Of a stretch of 64,000 nt of DNA, positions 34,798-44,345 are shown piece after piece. A model generated the notes under the pieces. It made no database searches and was not told the origin of the DNA. It saw only the letters and a program-made list of their open reading frames with translations. The translations under genes and the position numbers were made by a program. The stretch spans positions 1,178,001 to 1,242,000 of the forward strand of contig NZ_QFGA01000001.1 in NCBI RefSeq assembly GCF_004369205.1, read 5' to 3'. How positions within the stretch are numbered: position 1 is the stretch's first letter; the number at the start of each line of letters is the position of its first letter. The stretch comes from Pelotomaculum schinkii. GTDB lineage: Bacteria; Bacillota; Desulfotomaculia; Desulfotomaculales; Pelotomaculaceae.

Positions 34798-35083
34798 TCA
34801 TATCTCTGCCCCCCATCAAACGAATAGTATTATGTATTTTGCTAAATAGAGCTGGGTTTGCCTTTAACGCCGATAGTTTGTTATTATAAATTAGACGCGT
34901 GAAGAAGGTAAAAGGTTGCATTAATTACATAATTTTGTTAGTTATTCACTGCGTTCTAATACATGTAAAATTCGCCTCTCGGGGGAACTAGATAAACATT
35001 TAACACAGCCTAATAATTAAACGAAAAAAAGGCTTGTTAAAGGAATCGCTGTTCTTATCTTGTATGAACAACAACGTCCGTAA

Positions 35084-35127
35084 AAAAATAGCCGGGCGAT
35101 AGATTATAATATCACCCGGCTATTTTT
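35084..35127. terminator. Bidirectional terminator at the right edge of the AT-rich island
   Basis: Stem AAAAATAGCCGGG (35084-35096) / CCCGGCTATTTTT (35115-35127) with an 18-base loop. A/T tracts on both sides allow both directions; it ends the old yellow enzyme gene transcript (minus strand). The stretch 34800-35083 shows no gene. Confidence 0.75.
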
Positions 35128-35271
35128 ATTGTATAACGAAAACCACCAAACCACCATGGCTTCCCCTCAGATTTAAACTATGTACTTTGACATTAGCTAC
35201 CGAAAATAATATCCTGTCCGGCCTCACCCAACGCTAACCTCCTTCAAGCAGCCGGGTTTGCCGGTTATTGT

Positions 35272-36363
35272 TTATCTGCCGTTTTGATCATTACAGCGAA
35301 TACCTTTTGGATTAAAGCAGCCGTTGCAGGAGGCGCAGGCCGCCTTGGCCTGTCCGTTTATAAACCTTTTCACCAAATCCGGCTCTTGAATAAAAGGCCT
35401 GCATAAAGCCACCATATCGGCGATCCCTGTATCTAGAACCGATTCCATAACTGCCAGGGAGCGCAGCCCCCCCACCAAAATGACCGGACACGTTACCTCA
35501 GCTTTAATTTTTCCGGCGGCGGCGGCAAAATAGGCTTCCTTTTCCGGAGCATTGATCCCGGGCCAGGCAAATCCTTTTTTGGATTCTTTGATCCCGCCGC
35601 TTACCTCTATGGCCGCAACACCCAAACTATCCAGTAACTTAGCCGTATAGATTGCATCCTCAAGAGTCAGATACCCGGCTTCTGCAAAGCCGTCGGTTGT
35701 GTTGAGCTTGGCCAGCACGGGATAAGCTTCACCGGTCAATTTTTTGCCGCGGATGATGATCTCCCTGAGAATGCGGGTCCGGTTTTCGATGCTGCCGCCC
35801 CATTGGTCCTCCCGCCTATTGGTATAAGGTGAAATAAACTCCGACAGCAAATAGCCGTGCGCGATATGGACCTGTACCCCGTCGCACCCGGCTTTTTTGG
35901 CCCTCAGCATGGCGGCGGCGTAACAGTCGATCAGTTCCCGGATTTCCCCGTCAGTCAAAGCGCGGGGCGTCAAACTGGTGCTTTTGTCGGTGACCGCAGA
36001 AGGAGCGACGGGAACCAAACCCTCCGCCGGCACGTTAACCTGCCGGCCGGCGTGTGATATCTGTAGAACCAGCTTGGAACCGTGTTGATGCGCAATATCA
36101 GCTAACCTGCGGTAACCCTCGATAAATTGATCATCATAAATGGCATTTTGCCCGGGGGCAACCCGTCCCAGGGGATGCTGCACATAAGCATGGGCGGTGA
36201 TTATCAAACCCACCTCGTTTTCAGCAAGGGTCCTGTACAGCTTTATTTCTGAATCTGATATGGTTCCGTCCGGGTTACCCATAAAATCATTGGTAGCAGA
36301 ACGAACAAAGCGGTTTTTGATAACCATTGAACCGAGTGTAACAGGCTGAAAAAGAGTGCTCAT
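35272..36363 (-). CDS. NADH:flavin oxidoreductase, old yellow enzyme family
   Basis: A 363-aa FMN enzyme that reduces activated double bonds. Visible are TLGSMVIKNRFVRSATNDFM at the start (FMN binding), LQISHAGRQ, the substrate-binding VQVHIAHGYLLSEFISPYTN with its His residue, YGG-like WGGSIENRTRILREII, and VGGLRS near the end. The C-terminal tail CASCNGCFNPKGIRC resembles the 4Fe-4S motif of 2-enoate reductases, but the FAD/NADH domain that follows in those is absent, so this is a short form possibly with a cluster. GAAAGGA precedes the ATG. Single gene. Confidence 0.88.
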   Translation of the reverse strand: MSTLFQPVTLGSMVIKNRFVRSATNDFMGNPDGTISDSEIKLYRTLAENEVGLIITAHAYVQHPLGRVAPGQNAIYDDQFIEGYRRLADIAHQHGSKLVLQISHAGRQVNVPAEGLVPVAPSAVTDKSTSLTPRALTDGEIRELIDCYAAAMLRAKKAGCDGVQVHIAHGYLLSEFISPYTNRREDQWGGSIENRTRILREIIIRGKKLTGEAYPVLAKLNTTDGFAEAGYLTLEDAIYTAKLLDSLGVAAIEVSGGIKESKKGFAWPGINAPEKEAYFAAAAGKIKAEVTCPVILVGGLRSLAVMESVLDTGIADMVALCRPFIQEPDLVKRFINGQAKAACASCNGCFNPKGIRCNDQNGR

Positions 36364-36603
36364 AGTTTAATCCTTTCATATTTTTGTTTAGTTTCAAGAT
36401 AATTTTACTTATTTACTTTAAAACAGGCTATTTTCTAATAACTGGTGAAGTATTCTTTGCCTCGAAAAAGTTTTTGACTTCCATACAAGTACATTGCTAT
36501 TTATATAATTTTATCAATAAATGCTATTAATGCAAGTACATACTTTAATTAGACAAACATGCCACTAACGCAACGGCAGTAAATGTGAAGATAAGCAATG
36601 TGG

Positions 36604-36621
36604 GTGCGATTGGAATCGTAC
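36604..36621. repeat. Palindromic motif, copy 2
   Basis: GTGCGATTGGAATCGTAC, a near-palindrome matching 15 of 18 bases of the motif at 24133-24150. It lies in the 336-bp gap 36364-36699 between the old yellow enzyme and MFS genes, where nothing else is evident. Confidence 0.3.
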
Positions 36622-36699
36622 ACGGCGCGTTAGCACTGAACTTATTCGAAGCTAATATGCATTTTTTCCATATTCACAATGCTCGCAGCAAACCTCTGA

Positions 36700-37986
36700 T
36701 TACTCCTGCGATCGCAGTTTTTCATCATATATGGGCAGGATGATTTTCCTCAAAGCAGGAAGCCCGCTGCTAAATAGCAACGCGCCGCCAACGCTGGCGA
36801 TTCCTCCAATCAGGACGGTGTTGGGAGCGCCGAGCCAACTGGCCATGGTCCCGGCAAATAGGCTGCCGAAGGGTACCACCCCCATAAAAGCAGCAGCGTA
36901 CAGGCTCATTACCCGCCCCCGCTTGTCATCATCTACAATGGTCTGGACCACGGTATTGCACGAGGCCATCTGCACCATCATGCCGAAACCGGTAAACAAA
37001 AGCAGGCACAGGGAAAACAAGAAGCTGCGGGACTGTGAAAAAAAGATTAGGCCTGTGCCGAAAAGCCCTGCCGCGAACGGTATATTTTTTTCCAATCCCC
37101 TGATATTCTTCCTTGAAGCCAAATAAACGGCGCCGGTCAGGGCTCCCATGCCGGAGGCGCCCATCATAAAACCAAGGGTGTGCGGCCCGCCGTGCAGAAT
37201 TTCACTGGCAAATACCGGCATCAGCACGGTATAAGGCATACCGGTAAAGCTGACTAAAGCCAGCAGCATTAAGATATAACGGATGGGGGCAAAACCCCGG
37301 ACATAGGCCAGACCATCCTTAAAATGCTTAAATATATTATCCTTTGCCCCCTCAGTTTTCCTGGGCTTAACCCTCATCGCCAACAGGGCGGCGAGCACGG
37401 CAAGATAGCTGATGCCGTTAATTAAAAAGCACAGCCCCTCCCCCATAGCCGCAATCAGCACCCCGGCTACGGACGGCCCGATCAGTCTGGCCCCGTTGAA
37501 CATGGAGGAGTTTAAAGCAATGGCGTTGCCCAGGTCATTTCTGTCTTCCACAATCTCCGTGACAAAAGCCTGCCGGGCAGGGGCGTCCAGGGCGTTAACC
37601 AGTCCCAGAAAAATGCTTAACGGAATAATATGCCATACCAAAATATTATCGGTTAAAACCAGCAGGGCTAAAATAAAAGCCTGGAGCATGGCCAGGGCCT
37701 GGGTAATAAGGAGAATGCGGTGGCGATTCCCACGGTCAACCAGCACACCGGCAAAAGGCGAAATCAGAAAGGTCGGGACATTTCCTGCGAAACCTACCAA
37801 ACCCAGCATTAAGGCCGAACCGGTCAAACGGTACACCAGCCAGCTCATGGCGATATTCTGGATCCAGGTGCCGATCAGAGATATGCACTGTCCACTGAAG
37901 AAAAGGCGGTAATTGCGGTAATGAAAAGAGCGTAGGATAAATCTAAGACCGGATTGTTTGTTGTTGCTGGACTGCTCTGGCTTCAT
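36700..37986 (-). CDS. MFS exporter (MFS_3/EntS-like)
   Basis: A 428-aa membrane protein with about 11-12 segments. Typical features of the EntS-like branch are RNYRLFFSGQCISLIGTWIQ, NVPTFLISPFAGVLVDRGNR and NALDAPARQAFVTEIV, then RGRVMSLYAAAFMGVVPFGS in the second half. Such proteins export siderophores or drugs; no biosynthesis genes are nearby, so the substrate is unknown. GGAG lies 11 bases before the ATG. Monocistronic. The 340-bp gap to the phosphate transporter (37987-38326) shows no gene. Confidence 0.87.
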   Translation of the reverse strand: MKPEQSSNNKQSGLRFILRSFHYRNYRLFFSGQCISLIGTWIQNIAMSWLVYRLTGSALMLGLVGFAGNVPTFLISPFAGVLVDRGNRHRILLITQALAMLQAFILALLVLTDNILVWHIIPLSIFLGLVNALDAPARQAFVTEIVEDRNDLGNAIALNSSMFNGARLIGPSVAGVLIAAMGEGLCFLINGISYLAVLAALLAMRVKPRKTEGAKDNIFKHFKDGLAYVRGFAPIRYILMLLALVSFTGMPYTVLMPVFASEILHGGPHTLGFMMGASGMGALTGAVYLASRKNIRGLEKNIPFAAGLFGTGLIFFSQSRSFLFSLCLLLFTGFGMMVQMASCNTVVQTIVDDDKRGRVMSLYAAAFMGVVPFGSLFAGTMASWLGAPNTVLIGGIASVGGALLFSSGLPALRKIILPIYDEKLRSQE

Positions 37987-38326
37987 TGCATAACAGCTCC
38001 GGTATACAGGAAATTAGAAATACTTGGTCCGTTAAATTCATCATACCACCATTTCTCGCCAGGGTATACAGTTACGTCGGGCCTTCACAAGAACAACCGG
38101 GTTGACAAATCGCCGGATTTAGTTTCAAACTGGAAAAAATTTTACTAAACGAAGCACAATTTATAAGAATAAATCTTACAATGGAAATAAGTTTGCCGGC
38201 CAAACATGAACGATTGTTTTTTTTCCCAACTGCTCTACTAAAAAATTACTTTGAGTTTACTCTGAAAAAGATGTAAATTAAGAGATATCAAACTATTCCC
38301 AAACTTAAGACGAGGGTTATCCGCCT

Positions 38327-39370
38327 ATGACTGCTGAGATTTACATTCTGCTGGTGGTCGTGGTCGCAGCGGCATTGCTTTTTGCTCTCACCAACGGGTT
38401 GCATGACGCCAGCTCGATTGTGGCTACCTTTATTGCCTGCGGCGCCGCTTCTCCCGGCCAGGCCGTCGTGCTGGCGGCGGTTTTCGGCTTCAGCGGCGCA
38501 ATGCTGGGCGGCAGTTCTGTGGCCAATACCTTCACCAATATTGTCAGCGTTTCCATGAGTAATTCACTGCTGACTATAATATTGGCAGCCGTACTGGCGG
38601 CAGTAGCCTGGAATTTAATCACCTGGTATTTCGGGATTCCCTCCAGTTCAACCCATGCCCTGGTTGGCGGCGTTATCGGAGCGGTGTGGGCTTCAAACGG
38701 CTTTCATCAGGTATTATGGGGCTGGAGCCAACTGTTCGGGGAAACGCATGAATTGACCGGGATGATGAGGATTTTTGCCGCTCTGCTCATTTCACCGCCA
38801 CTGGGCTTCATCCTGGCCTACTTACTTCAAAAGCTGCTGAGTCTGGCCTTGAGAAACGCCAGGAACACTGTCAACCGCTGGCTAAAAAGGTTGCAGTGGG
38901 TAATGGCGGCGGTGCTGGCTTTCAGCTTCGGCGCCAACGATACCCAAAAAATAATGGGATTGATCACCCTGGCTTTAATCGCTTCGGGAAACCTGCAGCA
39001 GCAAGCGGTACCCCTTTGGGTCAGGCTGAGCGGCGCCCTGGTGATGTTTTGCGGTACTGTTCTCGGGGGTTGGTCGATTATGAGAACTCTGGGCGAACGC
39101 ATTTTTGACATTCGTCCCATCCACAGTCTCAACTCACAGGTTTCCTCTGGAGCAGCCATCTTAATGGCAACCTATCTTGGGGCGCCTGTCTCCACCACCC
39201 ATGTGATGGCCAGCAGCATCCTCGGAGCGGGGGCAGGGGACGAACACCGTATGGTCAACTGGAATATTGGGAAGGAAATGATCGTGGCGTGGTTTGTCAC
39301 CATTCCTTCCGCGGTGCTGGTAGCCGCGTTAATATACTACCCGGTCTATTGGTTAGCCGGTAAACCATAA
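38327..39370 (+). CDS. pit: Inorganic phosphate transporter, PiT family
   Basis: A 347-aa membrane transporter of low-affinity phosphate (cation-coupled). Both signature repeats are present: FALTNGLHDASSIVATFIAC in the first half, and AFSFGANDTQKIMGLITLAL in the second, each with the GxND/NGxHD core, plus GIPSSSTHALVGGVIGAVWA and GAPVSTTHVMASSILGAG. Start ATG at 38327 with GAGG upstream. It forms a two-gene operon with the DUF47 gene 13 bp downstream, the usual partner of PiT. Confidence 0.93.
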   Translation: MTAEIYILLVVVVAAALLFALTNGLHDASSIVATFIACGAASPGQAVVLAAVFGFSGAMLGGSSVANTFTNIVSVSMSNSLLTIILAAVLAAVAWNLITWYFGIPSSSTHALVGGVIGAVWASNGFHQVLWGWSQLFGETHELTGMMRIFAALLISPPLGFILAYLLQKLLSLALRNARNTVNRWLKRLQWVMAAVLAFSFGANDTQKIMGLITLALIASGNLQQQAVPLWVRLSGALVMFCGTVLGGWSIMRTLGERIFDIRPIHSLNSQVSSGAAILMATYLGAPVSTTHVMASSILGAGAGDEHRMVNWNIGKEMIVAWFVTIPSAVLVAALIYYPVYWLAGKP

Positions 39371-39383
39371 AGGAGAGTTAGCC

Positions 39384-40007
39384 ATGGGAATAAATATATT
39401 TAATAAAGTTTTCCCTCAGAAGTGGGATTTTGTCGGCATGCTGCGCACCCAGGCGGAATTAACAGCACAGGGGGTGCAGACCCTGCTTGACTGGCTGTTG
39501 GAGCCTTCAGCTGAAAATTATGATTTACTGCTCCAGCTGGCCGCGCAAGCAGACACTGTCCGCATGGAGATGGAGGAAAAATTGTATGAAGCCTTCGTCA
39601 CCCCTTTTGACCGGCAGGAACTCTATTATATTTCGGTCCAAATGGACCGCATCGTTGAGTACGCCAAATCCACCCTGCTGTCCATTGTCGAATACAAGGT
39701 GGAGCCACGCAAATACTTTATTAAAATGACGGAGGCGCTGAGTGAGGGTACAACTATATTTGCCGGGGCTATGATCTCAATCCTCGATAACAAACCCATC
39801 GAGTCACAGACCCGCATCCAGGAGATAAGGAAAGCCCATGCGGAGATGGAAGACTATTACCGCAAGGGCATGTCGGAACTTTTTCAAACTGCCGATGCCA
39901 TGGAAGCCTTGAAGCACCATGAAATATACAGCCAAATGCAGGATGCGGCCTTTTACCTGGGCAGTACTGTGGACATCTTTCACCGTATCGTTGTCCGGAT
40001 AGGCTAG
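39384..40007 (+). CDS. DUF47 family (PhoU-like) protein
   Basis: A 207-aa all-helical cytoplasmic protein related to PhoU; conserved-looking parts are QADTVRMEMEEKLYEAFVTP and DRQELYYISVQMDRIVEYAK, where acidic triads may bind metals. DUF47 proteins are nearly always cotranscribed with PiT and are thought to control it. GGAGAG precedes the ATG. Confidence 0.92.
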   Translation: MGINIFNKVFPQKWDFVGMLRTQAELTAQGVQTLLDWLLEPSAENYDLLLQLAAQADTVRMEMEEKLYEAFVTPFDRQELYYISVQMDRIVEYAKSTLLSIVEYKVEPRKYFIKMTEALSEGTTIFAGAMISILDNKPIESQTRIQEIRKAHAEMEDYYRKGMSELFQTADAMEALKHHEIYSQMQDAAFYLGSTVDIFHRIVVRIG

Positions 40008-40063
40008 AACAAAGCTTTTTGCCCGGTCATCCGCAGCGGTTGGCATACAGCTAATGGGTACGT

Positions 40064-40534
40064 TTAAAATATCTTGCCCTTACTGCCCTCGTAAATCTTT
40101 TCCTCCCCGGTCACGGCAAAGGACAGCCATACCAGTATGGACACACCGGCGACATTGATAAAGTAATGAAGTGTTTGGTTGAAGCCGTTCTGCATCTCAA
40201 AAGCTCCCGACCTGATCAAAGCCTCGGTGGCCAGAACAAGCAGGCCGCTGAAGAGCAGCACCAGCAGCATTTTGTAAAAAGAGTTGCGCTGCATCCAATT
40301 CATCAGCAAAATCCCGCCACCCGCTCCCCCAACCAGCACAAACAAAGGGACACCGGCAATAGCGGGCGCACTTTTCGTGAAATGGTAATAACCCAGCTGG
40401 ATAAAGGTAAAATTCATGGCAAAGAGCAGCAGGATTGAAACAATCGCCACTGGCCAGAGCAGCCTAAGCCTGTTAAAAGGGACCAGGATAAAAACCAGCA
40501 GCCACATCACAACAGCCCAAATCAGGTATTCCAT
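40064..40534 (-). CDS. Hypothetical integral membrane protein, 156 aa
   Basis: A 156-aa protein with five hydrophobic segments (YLIWAVVMWLLVFILVPFN, VAIVSILLLFAMNFTFIQL, IAGVPLFVLVGGAGGGILLM, MLLVLLFSGLLVLATEALI and FINVAGVSILVWLSFAVTG). It resembles small CBO0543-like or spore-former membrane proteins of unknown function, but I cannot name it. GGAGG precedes the ATG. It is convergent with the DUF47 gene. Confidence 0.65.
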   Translation of the reverse strand: MEYLIWAVVMWLLVFILVPFNRLRLLWPVAIVSILLLFAMNFTFIQLGYYHFTKSAPAIAGVPLFVLVGGAGGGILLMNWMQRNSFYKMLLVLLFSGLLVLATEALIRSGAFEMQNGFNQTLHYFINVAGVSILVWLSFAVTGEEKIYEGSKGKIF

Positions 40535-40777
40535 GACTACCTCCGGGTGTTTTTATTACTATTCTCTTTATTTGCCCCTCCTTCTATGCAAAATTATTTA
40601 TCATCATATTAAAAGCGCTGCGATGTAAAAGGATCGGCTACGTTTCTGTAATAAATTTTTAACCTTTACGAAATAAATTCTTAAAAAAAATATGATATTC
40701 TCGCTCTAACGTAGGTAAAATTCATTCCTGCAATATGTTCGCACAGATTAACTGAAAAAGAAATTGGGGGGACAAGA

Positions 40778-41350
40778 ATGGAATTAAAAGGAACGAATAC
40801 CGAAAGGAACCTGCTGACTGCTTTCGCAGGCGAATCACAGGCCAGAAACCGCTATACTTTCTTTGCTTCCAAGGCCAAAAAGGAGGGCTATGAGCAAATC
40901 GCGGCCATTTTCCTGGAGACCGCCGCCAACGAAAAGGAACACGCGGAGCGCTTGTTTAAATTCCTTACCGGCGGCGAGGTGGAAATTACCGCCGCATTCC
41001 CCGCGGGTATCATCGGGACAACCCAGGATAACCTGGAGGGGGCTGCCGCAGGAGAAAAGTATGAGCACACTGTTATGTATCCCGAGTTCGCTAAAACAGC
41101 TGAGGCGGAGGGTTTTGCCGAGATCGCCGCAGTATTTAGCGCTATCGCCAGGGCGGAAGTAGCACATGAAAAACGTTACTTGAAACTTCTGCAGAACATT
41201 AAAGAAGGAAAGGTATTCCACCGCGATGAAAAAGTGCTGTGGAAATGCGCCAACTGCGGTTATATGCACGAAGGTACGGACGCTCCCAACGTTTGCCCGG
41301 CCTGCGACCACCCCCAGAGCTATTATGAGCTCTGGAGCCAGAACTATTAA
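40778..41350 (+). CDS. rbr: Rubrerythrin
   Basis: A 190-aa di-iron peroxidase of anaerobes that reduces hydrogen peroxide with electrons from rubredoxin. The diiron helices show [20 protein letters not shown] and [14 protein letters not shown], repeated as [20 protein letters not shown] and [14 protein letters not shown]. The C-terminal rubredoxin-like knuckles are [12 protein letters not shown] and [16 protein letters not shown] precedes the ATG. Single gene, terminated by a strong hairpin. The upstream 243 bp are AT-rich; no clear PerR box was found by eye. Confidence 0.95.
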   Translation: MELKGTNTERNLLTAFAGESQARNRYTFFASKAKKEGYEQIAAIFLETAANEKEHAERLFKFLTGGEVEITAAFPAGIIGTTQDNLEGAAAGEKYEHTVMYPEFAKTAEAEGFAEIAAVFSAIARAEVAHEKRYLKLLQNIKEGKVFHRDEKVLWKCANCGYMHEGTDAPNVCPACDHPQSYYELWSQNY

Positions 41351-41356
41351 ATGCCC

Positions 41357-41400
41357 GCCGGCCCCGGTTTGCCTTAACAGGTGAATCCGGGGCCGGCCTG
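41357..41400 (+). terminator. Terminator after rubrerythrin
   Basis: Stem GCCGGCCCCGG (41357-41367) / CCGGGGCCGGC (41387-41397), 19-base loop, followed by CTGTTTAC. Confidence 0.75.
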
Positions 41401-41546
41401 TTTACCGGAAGGACCATTGACTTCACAATACAAGCCGGCTAATATAATTAAAAAGCAATCCATTTGTTTCAGCTCATCAAAAATGGCTCATAAGAGGTTG
41501 CTGGTTTGGCCATCAATTATTATATTTTTATATGGGAGATGTGGAA

Positions 41547-42281
41547 GTGCTGCAGGTAGTCCTCTTTGATCTGGATGGAACCCTATTACCAATGGACCAC
41601 AGGAAGTTCATGAACGAATACTTAAAAGAGCTGTCCCTCTTCGTACGTCCGGTAATCGAACCTGACGCCTTTAAACAGGCTCTGATGGCAAGTACCTCGG
41701 CTATGGCCGCCAATAACAGCCTGGTATTTACCAACGAAGAGGTTTTTTGGAAAGATTTTGAGAATCATCTGGGAGAAAGGCTACCGTCTATCCGGCCCTT
41801 GCTTGAATTGTTTTACGCTGAAAAGTTCCGGCAATTGTCCTACGTAGCCCACCCATGCCAGGAAGCCCGCATATTGGTAAAAGCAGCCATGGAGCGCAAT
41901 TTGCGTATTGCGCTGGCTACCAATCCTCTATTCCCGCTGACCGCTATACTAAGCCGGATGTCCTGGGCAGGTGTGGATGACTTTCCGTGGAATTTAATTA
42001 CCAGCTATGAAGTCATGCACTTTTGCAAACCACATCCCGGGTACTACCGTGAAATTGCCGCACACCTTGGTGTGCGGCCTGAGGAATGCCTGATGGTAGG
42101 CAACAATGTGGATGAGGACTTGGTTGCTGGAACCCTTGGCATGAAGACCTACCTGGTAACTGATTGCCTGCTGGGAGACCCTGCAGGCATTTGCCGGGCG
42201 GACTGGCACGGATCAATACAGCGCCTGGCCTGGTTGTGGGAGAATCAGGGCTTTCCCGGGGAATCAAGAGTAAAGCTTTAA
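41547..42281 (+). CDS. HAD family hydrolase
   Basis: A 244-aa phosphatase-type protein. HAD motif I is VVLFDLDGTLLPMD, motif II lies in RIALATNPLFPL, motif III Lys in FCKPHPGYYREIA and motif IV in CLMVGNNVDEDLVAG. The cap is helical (C1 type). I choose the GTG at 41547 over the in-frame ATG at 41532, since GGGAG at 41534-41538 then has the right spacing; the ATG overlaps this ribosome site. Substrate unknown. Convergent with the next gene. Confidence 0.88.
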   Translation: MLQVVLFDLDGTLLPMDHRKFMNEYLKELSLFVRPVIEPDAFKQALMASTSAMAANNSLVFTNEEVFWKDFENHLGERLPSIRPLLELFYAEKFRQLSYVAHPCQEARILVKAAMERNLRIALATNPLFPLTAILSRMSWAGVDDFPWNLITSYEVMHFCKPHPGYYREIAAHLGVRPEECLMVGNNVDEDLVAGTLGMKTYLVTDCLLGDPAGICRADWHGSIQRLAWLWENQGFPGESRVKL

Positions 42282-42333
42282 AAAATTATCCTGCAATGAG
42301 CCTTTAGTCAAAAGCCATGTCCTGGAGGTTTAT

Positions 42334-42762
42334 TTAAGACAATAGTGATTTCAGTAATCCCCTAAAATAAGGTTTTGTTAAAGTTTCAACATTTAATGGT
42401 GATTTGGAGACCACTTGTTTCCAAATACCGTCCCTGTCTCTTATAAAAAATATGTTCCCTTTTTTTGTTTTCATTTCTATTTTTCCAGTTGATCCCACAA
42501 CTACCCTTTTTTTGGGTATGAATTCGATTTCATCTTCTCCTGCTTTTAATTTGAATCTCTTTGAATAATAAGAGCCTAATCTTTTTCTTTCATAAGAAGT
42601 TAATATTATTTTTTCTTCAATTAAGTCTGACAGCCAATCTTCCAGTCGATCATAAAATGATTTTATCTCCACTGGACATTGTTCATTGATATCACTTGTT
42701 TGCGCTTCCTGGTCCTCCTGCAATTGTTTCTTGTTCCTCAAAAGAGCAGCCAGATCACTCAT
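42334..42762 (-). CDS. Hypothetical protein, 142 aa
   Basis: Not recognised. A Lys/Glu-rich cytoplasmic protein with an N-terminal helical half (LAALLRNKKQLQEDQEAQTS, YDRLEDWLSDLIEEKIILTS) and a C-terminal beta-rich half (DEIEFIPKKRVVVGSTGKIE, NIFFIRDRDGIWKQVVSK). GAGGAGG precedes the ATG, so it is probably real. AT-rich. No neighbour suggests a function. Confidence 0.6.
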   Translation of the reverse strand: MSDLAALLRNKKQLQEDQEAQTSDINEQCPVEIKSFYDRLEDWLSDLIEEKIILTSYERKRLGSYYSKRFKLKAGEDEIEFIPKKRVVVGSTGKIEMKTKKGNIFFIRDRDGIWKQVVSKSPLNVETLTKPYFRGLLKSLLS

Positions 42763-42950
42763 TATGATTAACCTCCTCTCAGGAATATTATATATGAATT
42801 TTCACATTATTAACAAAAATTCCTACATTTATTTTTCAAAATATTACGACACATTTCGATTTAATTCTTAGGCCTGGCTTATCCCAATCTTATACCCATA
42901 GTTCAATGAATGACGAAATGCTCTTTCATGTAATGCCTTTTTCATAGAAG

Positions 42951-42996
42951 GGTATACCTGACAATAAAAAGAGCCGGCGTTTAGCGCAGCCGGCTC
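42951..42996 (-). terminator. Terminator of the SLH-domain gene
   Basis: Stem GAGCCGGC / GCCGGCTC (42971-42978, 42989-42996) followed, on the minus strand, by TTTTTATTGT. Confidence 0.8.
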
Positions 42997-43048
42997 CGGT
43001 TTGCTCCGGTGATAAAGGGCTTATCTCCGTTTACGTCTGTATTATTTG

Positions 43049-43927
43049 CTATTGTTCCGTATCAGACTCTGTTTCTTGCTCCGTATCCTGGATAACTTCC
43101 GTCTGGTTAATAACCCTTTCCGCAATTACCGCCATTTCAGCCCTGGTAATGGCGCTGTTGGGGTTAAACTTCCCTTCCGGTGAGCCGACAATGATCCCTT
43201 CTTGATAAAGAGCCATGATATAACCCAGGTCCTCCGGCGAAATCAGGCTGCCGTCAGCAAAAGGTATGTCCTCCGTATCGACAGGGGTCAGTTCCAGCGC
43301 TTTGGCAAGCTCAACAGCTACCAGAGCCCGGTCGGCCTGCACCTGGGATTGGAACCGGTTAATATTAACAACTCCTTTGTACACTGCTTCCCGCACTGAT
43401 TCCCGGGCCCAATCGGGGACATCTTCCAGATTGAGGTCCTCAATGGTTAACTGGTTATCTTCCTGCCAGGTATTTTTGTTAGCCATTCTCATCACCAGGA
43501 CCGTTATTTCAGCCTGGGTAATTGAATCCTCGGGCCGGAACGTCCCGTCTTCATAGCCCTCAAATACCCCGATAGCTTTCATTTTCTTGATACTTTCCGC
43601 GGCCCAGTGCCCATTGATATCAGGAATGTCCTCTTCCACTTCCCCCTGGGCCTGGTAGGCGTCCAGCTTTTGCTTGAACTCCTTCAACTGCTGTCCCTGA
43701 TAGGACTTGTGCTCCTGGCCTGTTACCTTGCTTTCACCGTTACTTTTACCGTTACTTTCGCTGTCGGCCTGTACCGTGCTATCACCCTGCGTGCTATCAC
43801 TCTGAACAGCAGCCTTTGTGTTACCGGCGTTGTCCTTCTCCCCGTCCTGGTTTTTCGCCATGGCGGCTCCGGCCGATAGCATCAACATCATTGACAGCGC
43901 AACAACTACAGACAGTACTTTCCTCAC
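43049..43927 (-). CDS. S-layer homology (SLH) domain protein
   Basis: A 292-aa exported protein. The signal peptide (RKVLSVVVALSMMLMLSAGA, cleavage after AMA) is followed by a Gln/Ser/Lys-rich linker and then three SLH repeats: DINGHWAAESIKKMKAIGVF with GTFRPEDSITQAEITVLVMR; VPDWARESVREAVYKGVVN; and YIMALYQEGIIVGSPEGKFN with SAITRAEMAVIAERVIN. SLH triplets hold proteins to secondary cell-wall polymer. No enzymatic domain is attached, so it may act as a wall-bound structural protein. GTG start with AGGAGGAG upstream; single gene with its own terminator. Confidence 0.88.
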   Translation of the reverse strand: MRKVLSVVVALSMMLMLSAGAAMAKNQDGEKDNAGNTKAAVQSDSTQGDSTVQADSESNGKSNGESKVTGQEHKSYQGQQLKEFKQKLDAYQAQGEVEEDIPDINGHWAAESIKKMKAIGVFEGYEDGTFRPEDSITQAEITVLVMRMANKNTWQEDNQLTIEDLNLEDVPDWARESVREAVYKGVVNINRFQSQVQADRALVAVELAKALELTPVDTEDIPFADGSLISPEDLGYIMALYQEGIIVGSPEGKFNPNSAITRAEMAVIAERVINQTEVIQDTEQETESDTEQ

Positions 43928-44046
43928 TTGGTTGTCTCCTCCTTTGTGGTTTTACCAAATATATACGAATGCTCCAATCCTTTAGGGGGGTATATCAGCT
44001 GGTAAAAAGAAATAAGACAGAGGAACGTCCCCTGTCTTTCGCCTGT

Positions 44047-44340
44047 CTATCCGTTAAGGCGCTCTATTTCATCCTGCAGCTTTTCAATCCGTTCCAGCAG
44101 ATCCATGATGATGGCCGCAGCGTGTACATTTACACCAAGGCTGCAGCGCAGCCGCATCAGCTTCCGCACGCGAGTGGCCTGGCAGGACTGGATATGGTTC
44201 TCCCTTATTTCCACGATACCCAGTTCAGCCAGCCTTTCTGCTATCTCCGGGTGGATTTCCAGGCTGCTTATATCGACCCATTCCCCCTCCGGGCCTGTGG
44301 AAAGAGAGTGATGGTAAACCTGGAGATAATATTTCTTCAC
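44047..44340 (-). CDS. cbpM: Chaperone modulator CbpM-like protein
   Basis: A 97-aa protein of the CbpM/MerR-like type: WVDISSLEIHPEIAERLAEL, GIVEIRENHIQSCQATRVRK and a C-terminal coiled coil LERIEKLQDEIERL. CbpM binds the J domain of CbpA/DnaJ and limits its action on DnaK. The start is probably the GTG at 44340, eight bases after AAGGGGTG; a GTG at 44349 overlaps the dnaJ stop (GTGA) but is too near the ribosome site. It is the third gene of dnaK-dnaJ-cbpM. Confidence 0.85.
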   Translation of the reverse strand: MKKYYLQVYHHSLSTGPEGEWVDISSLEIHPEIAERLAELGIVEIRENHIQSCQATRVRKLMRLRCSLGVNVHAAAIIMDLLERIEKLQDEIERLNG

Positions 44341-44345
44341 AGTGT

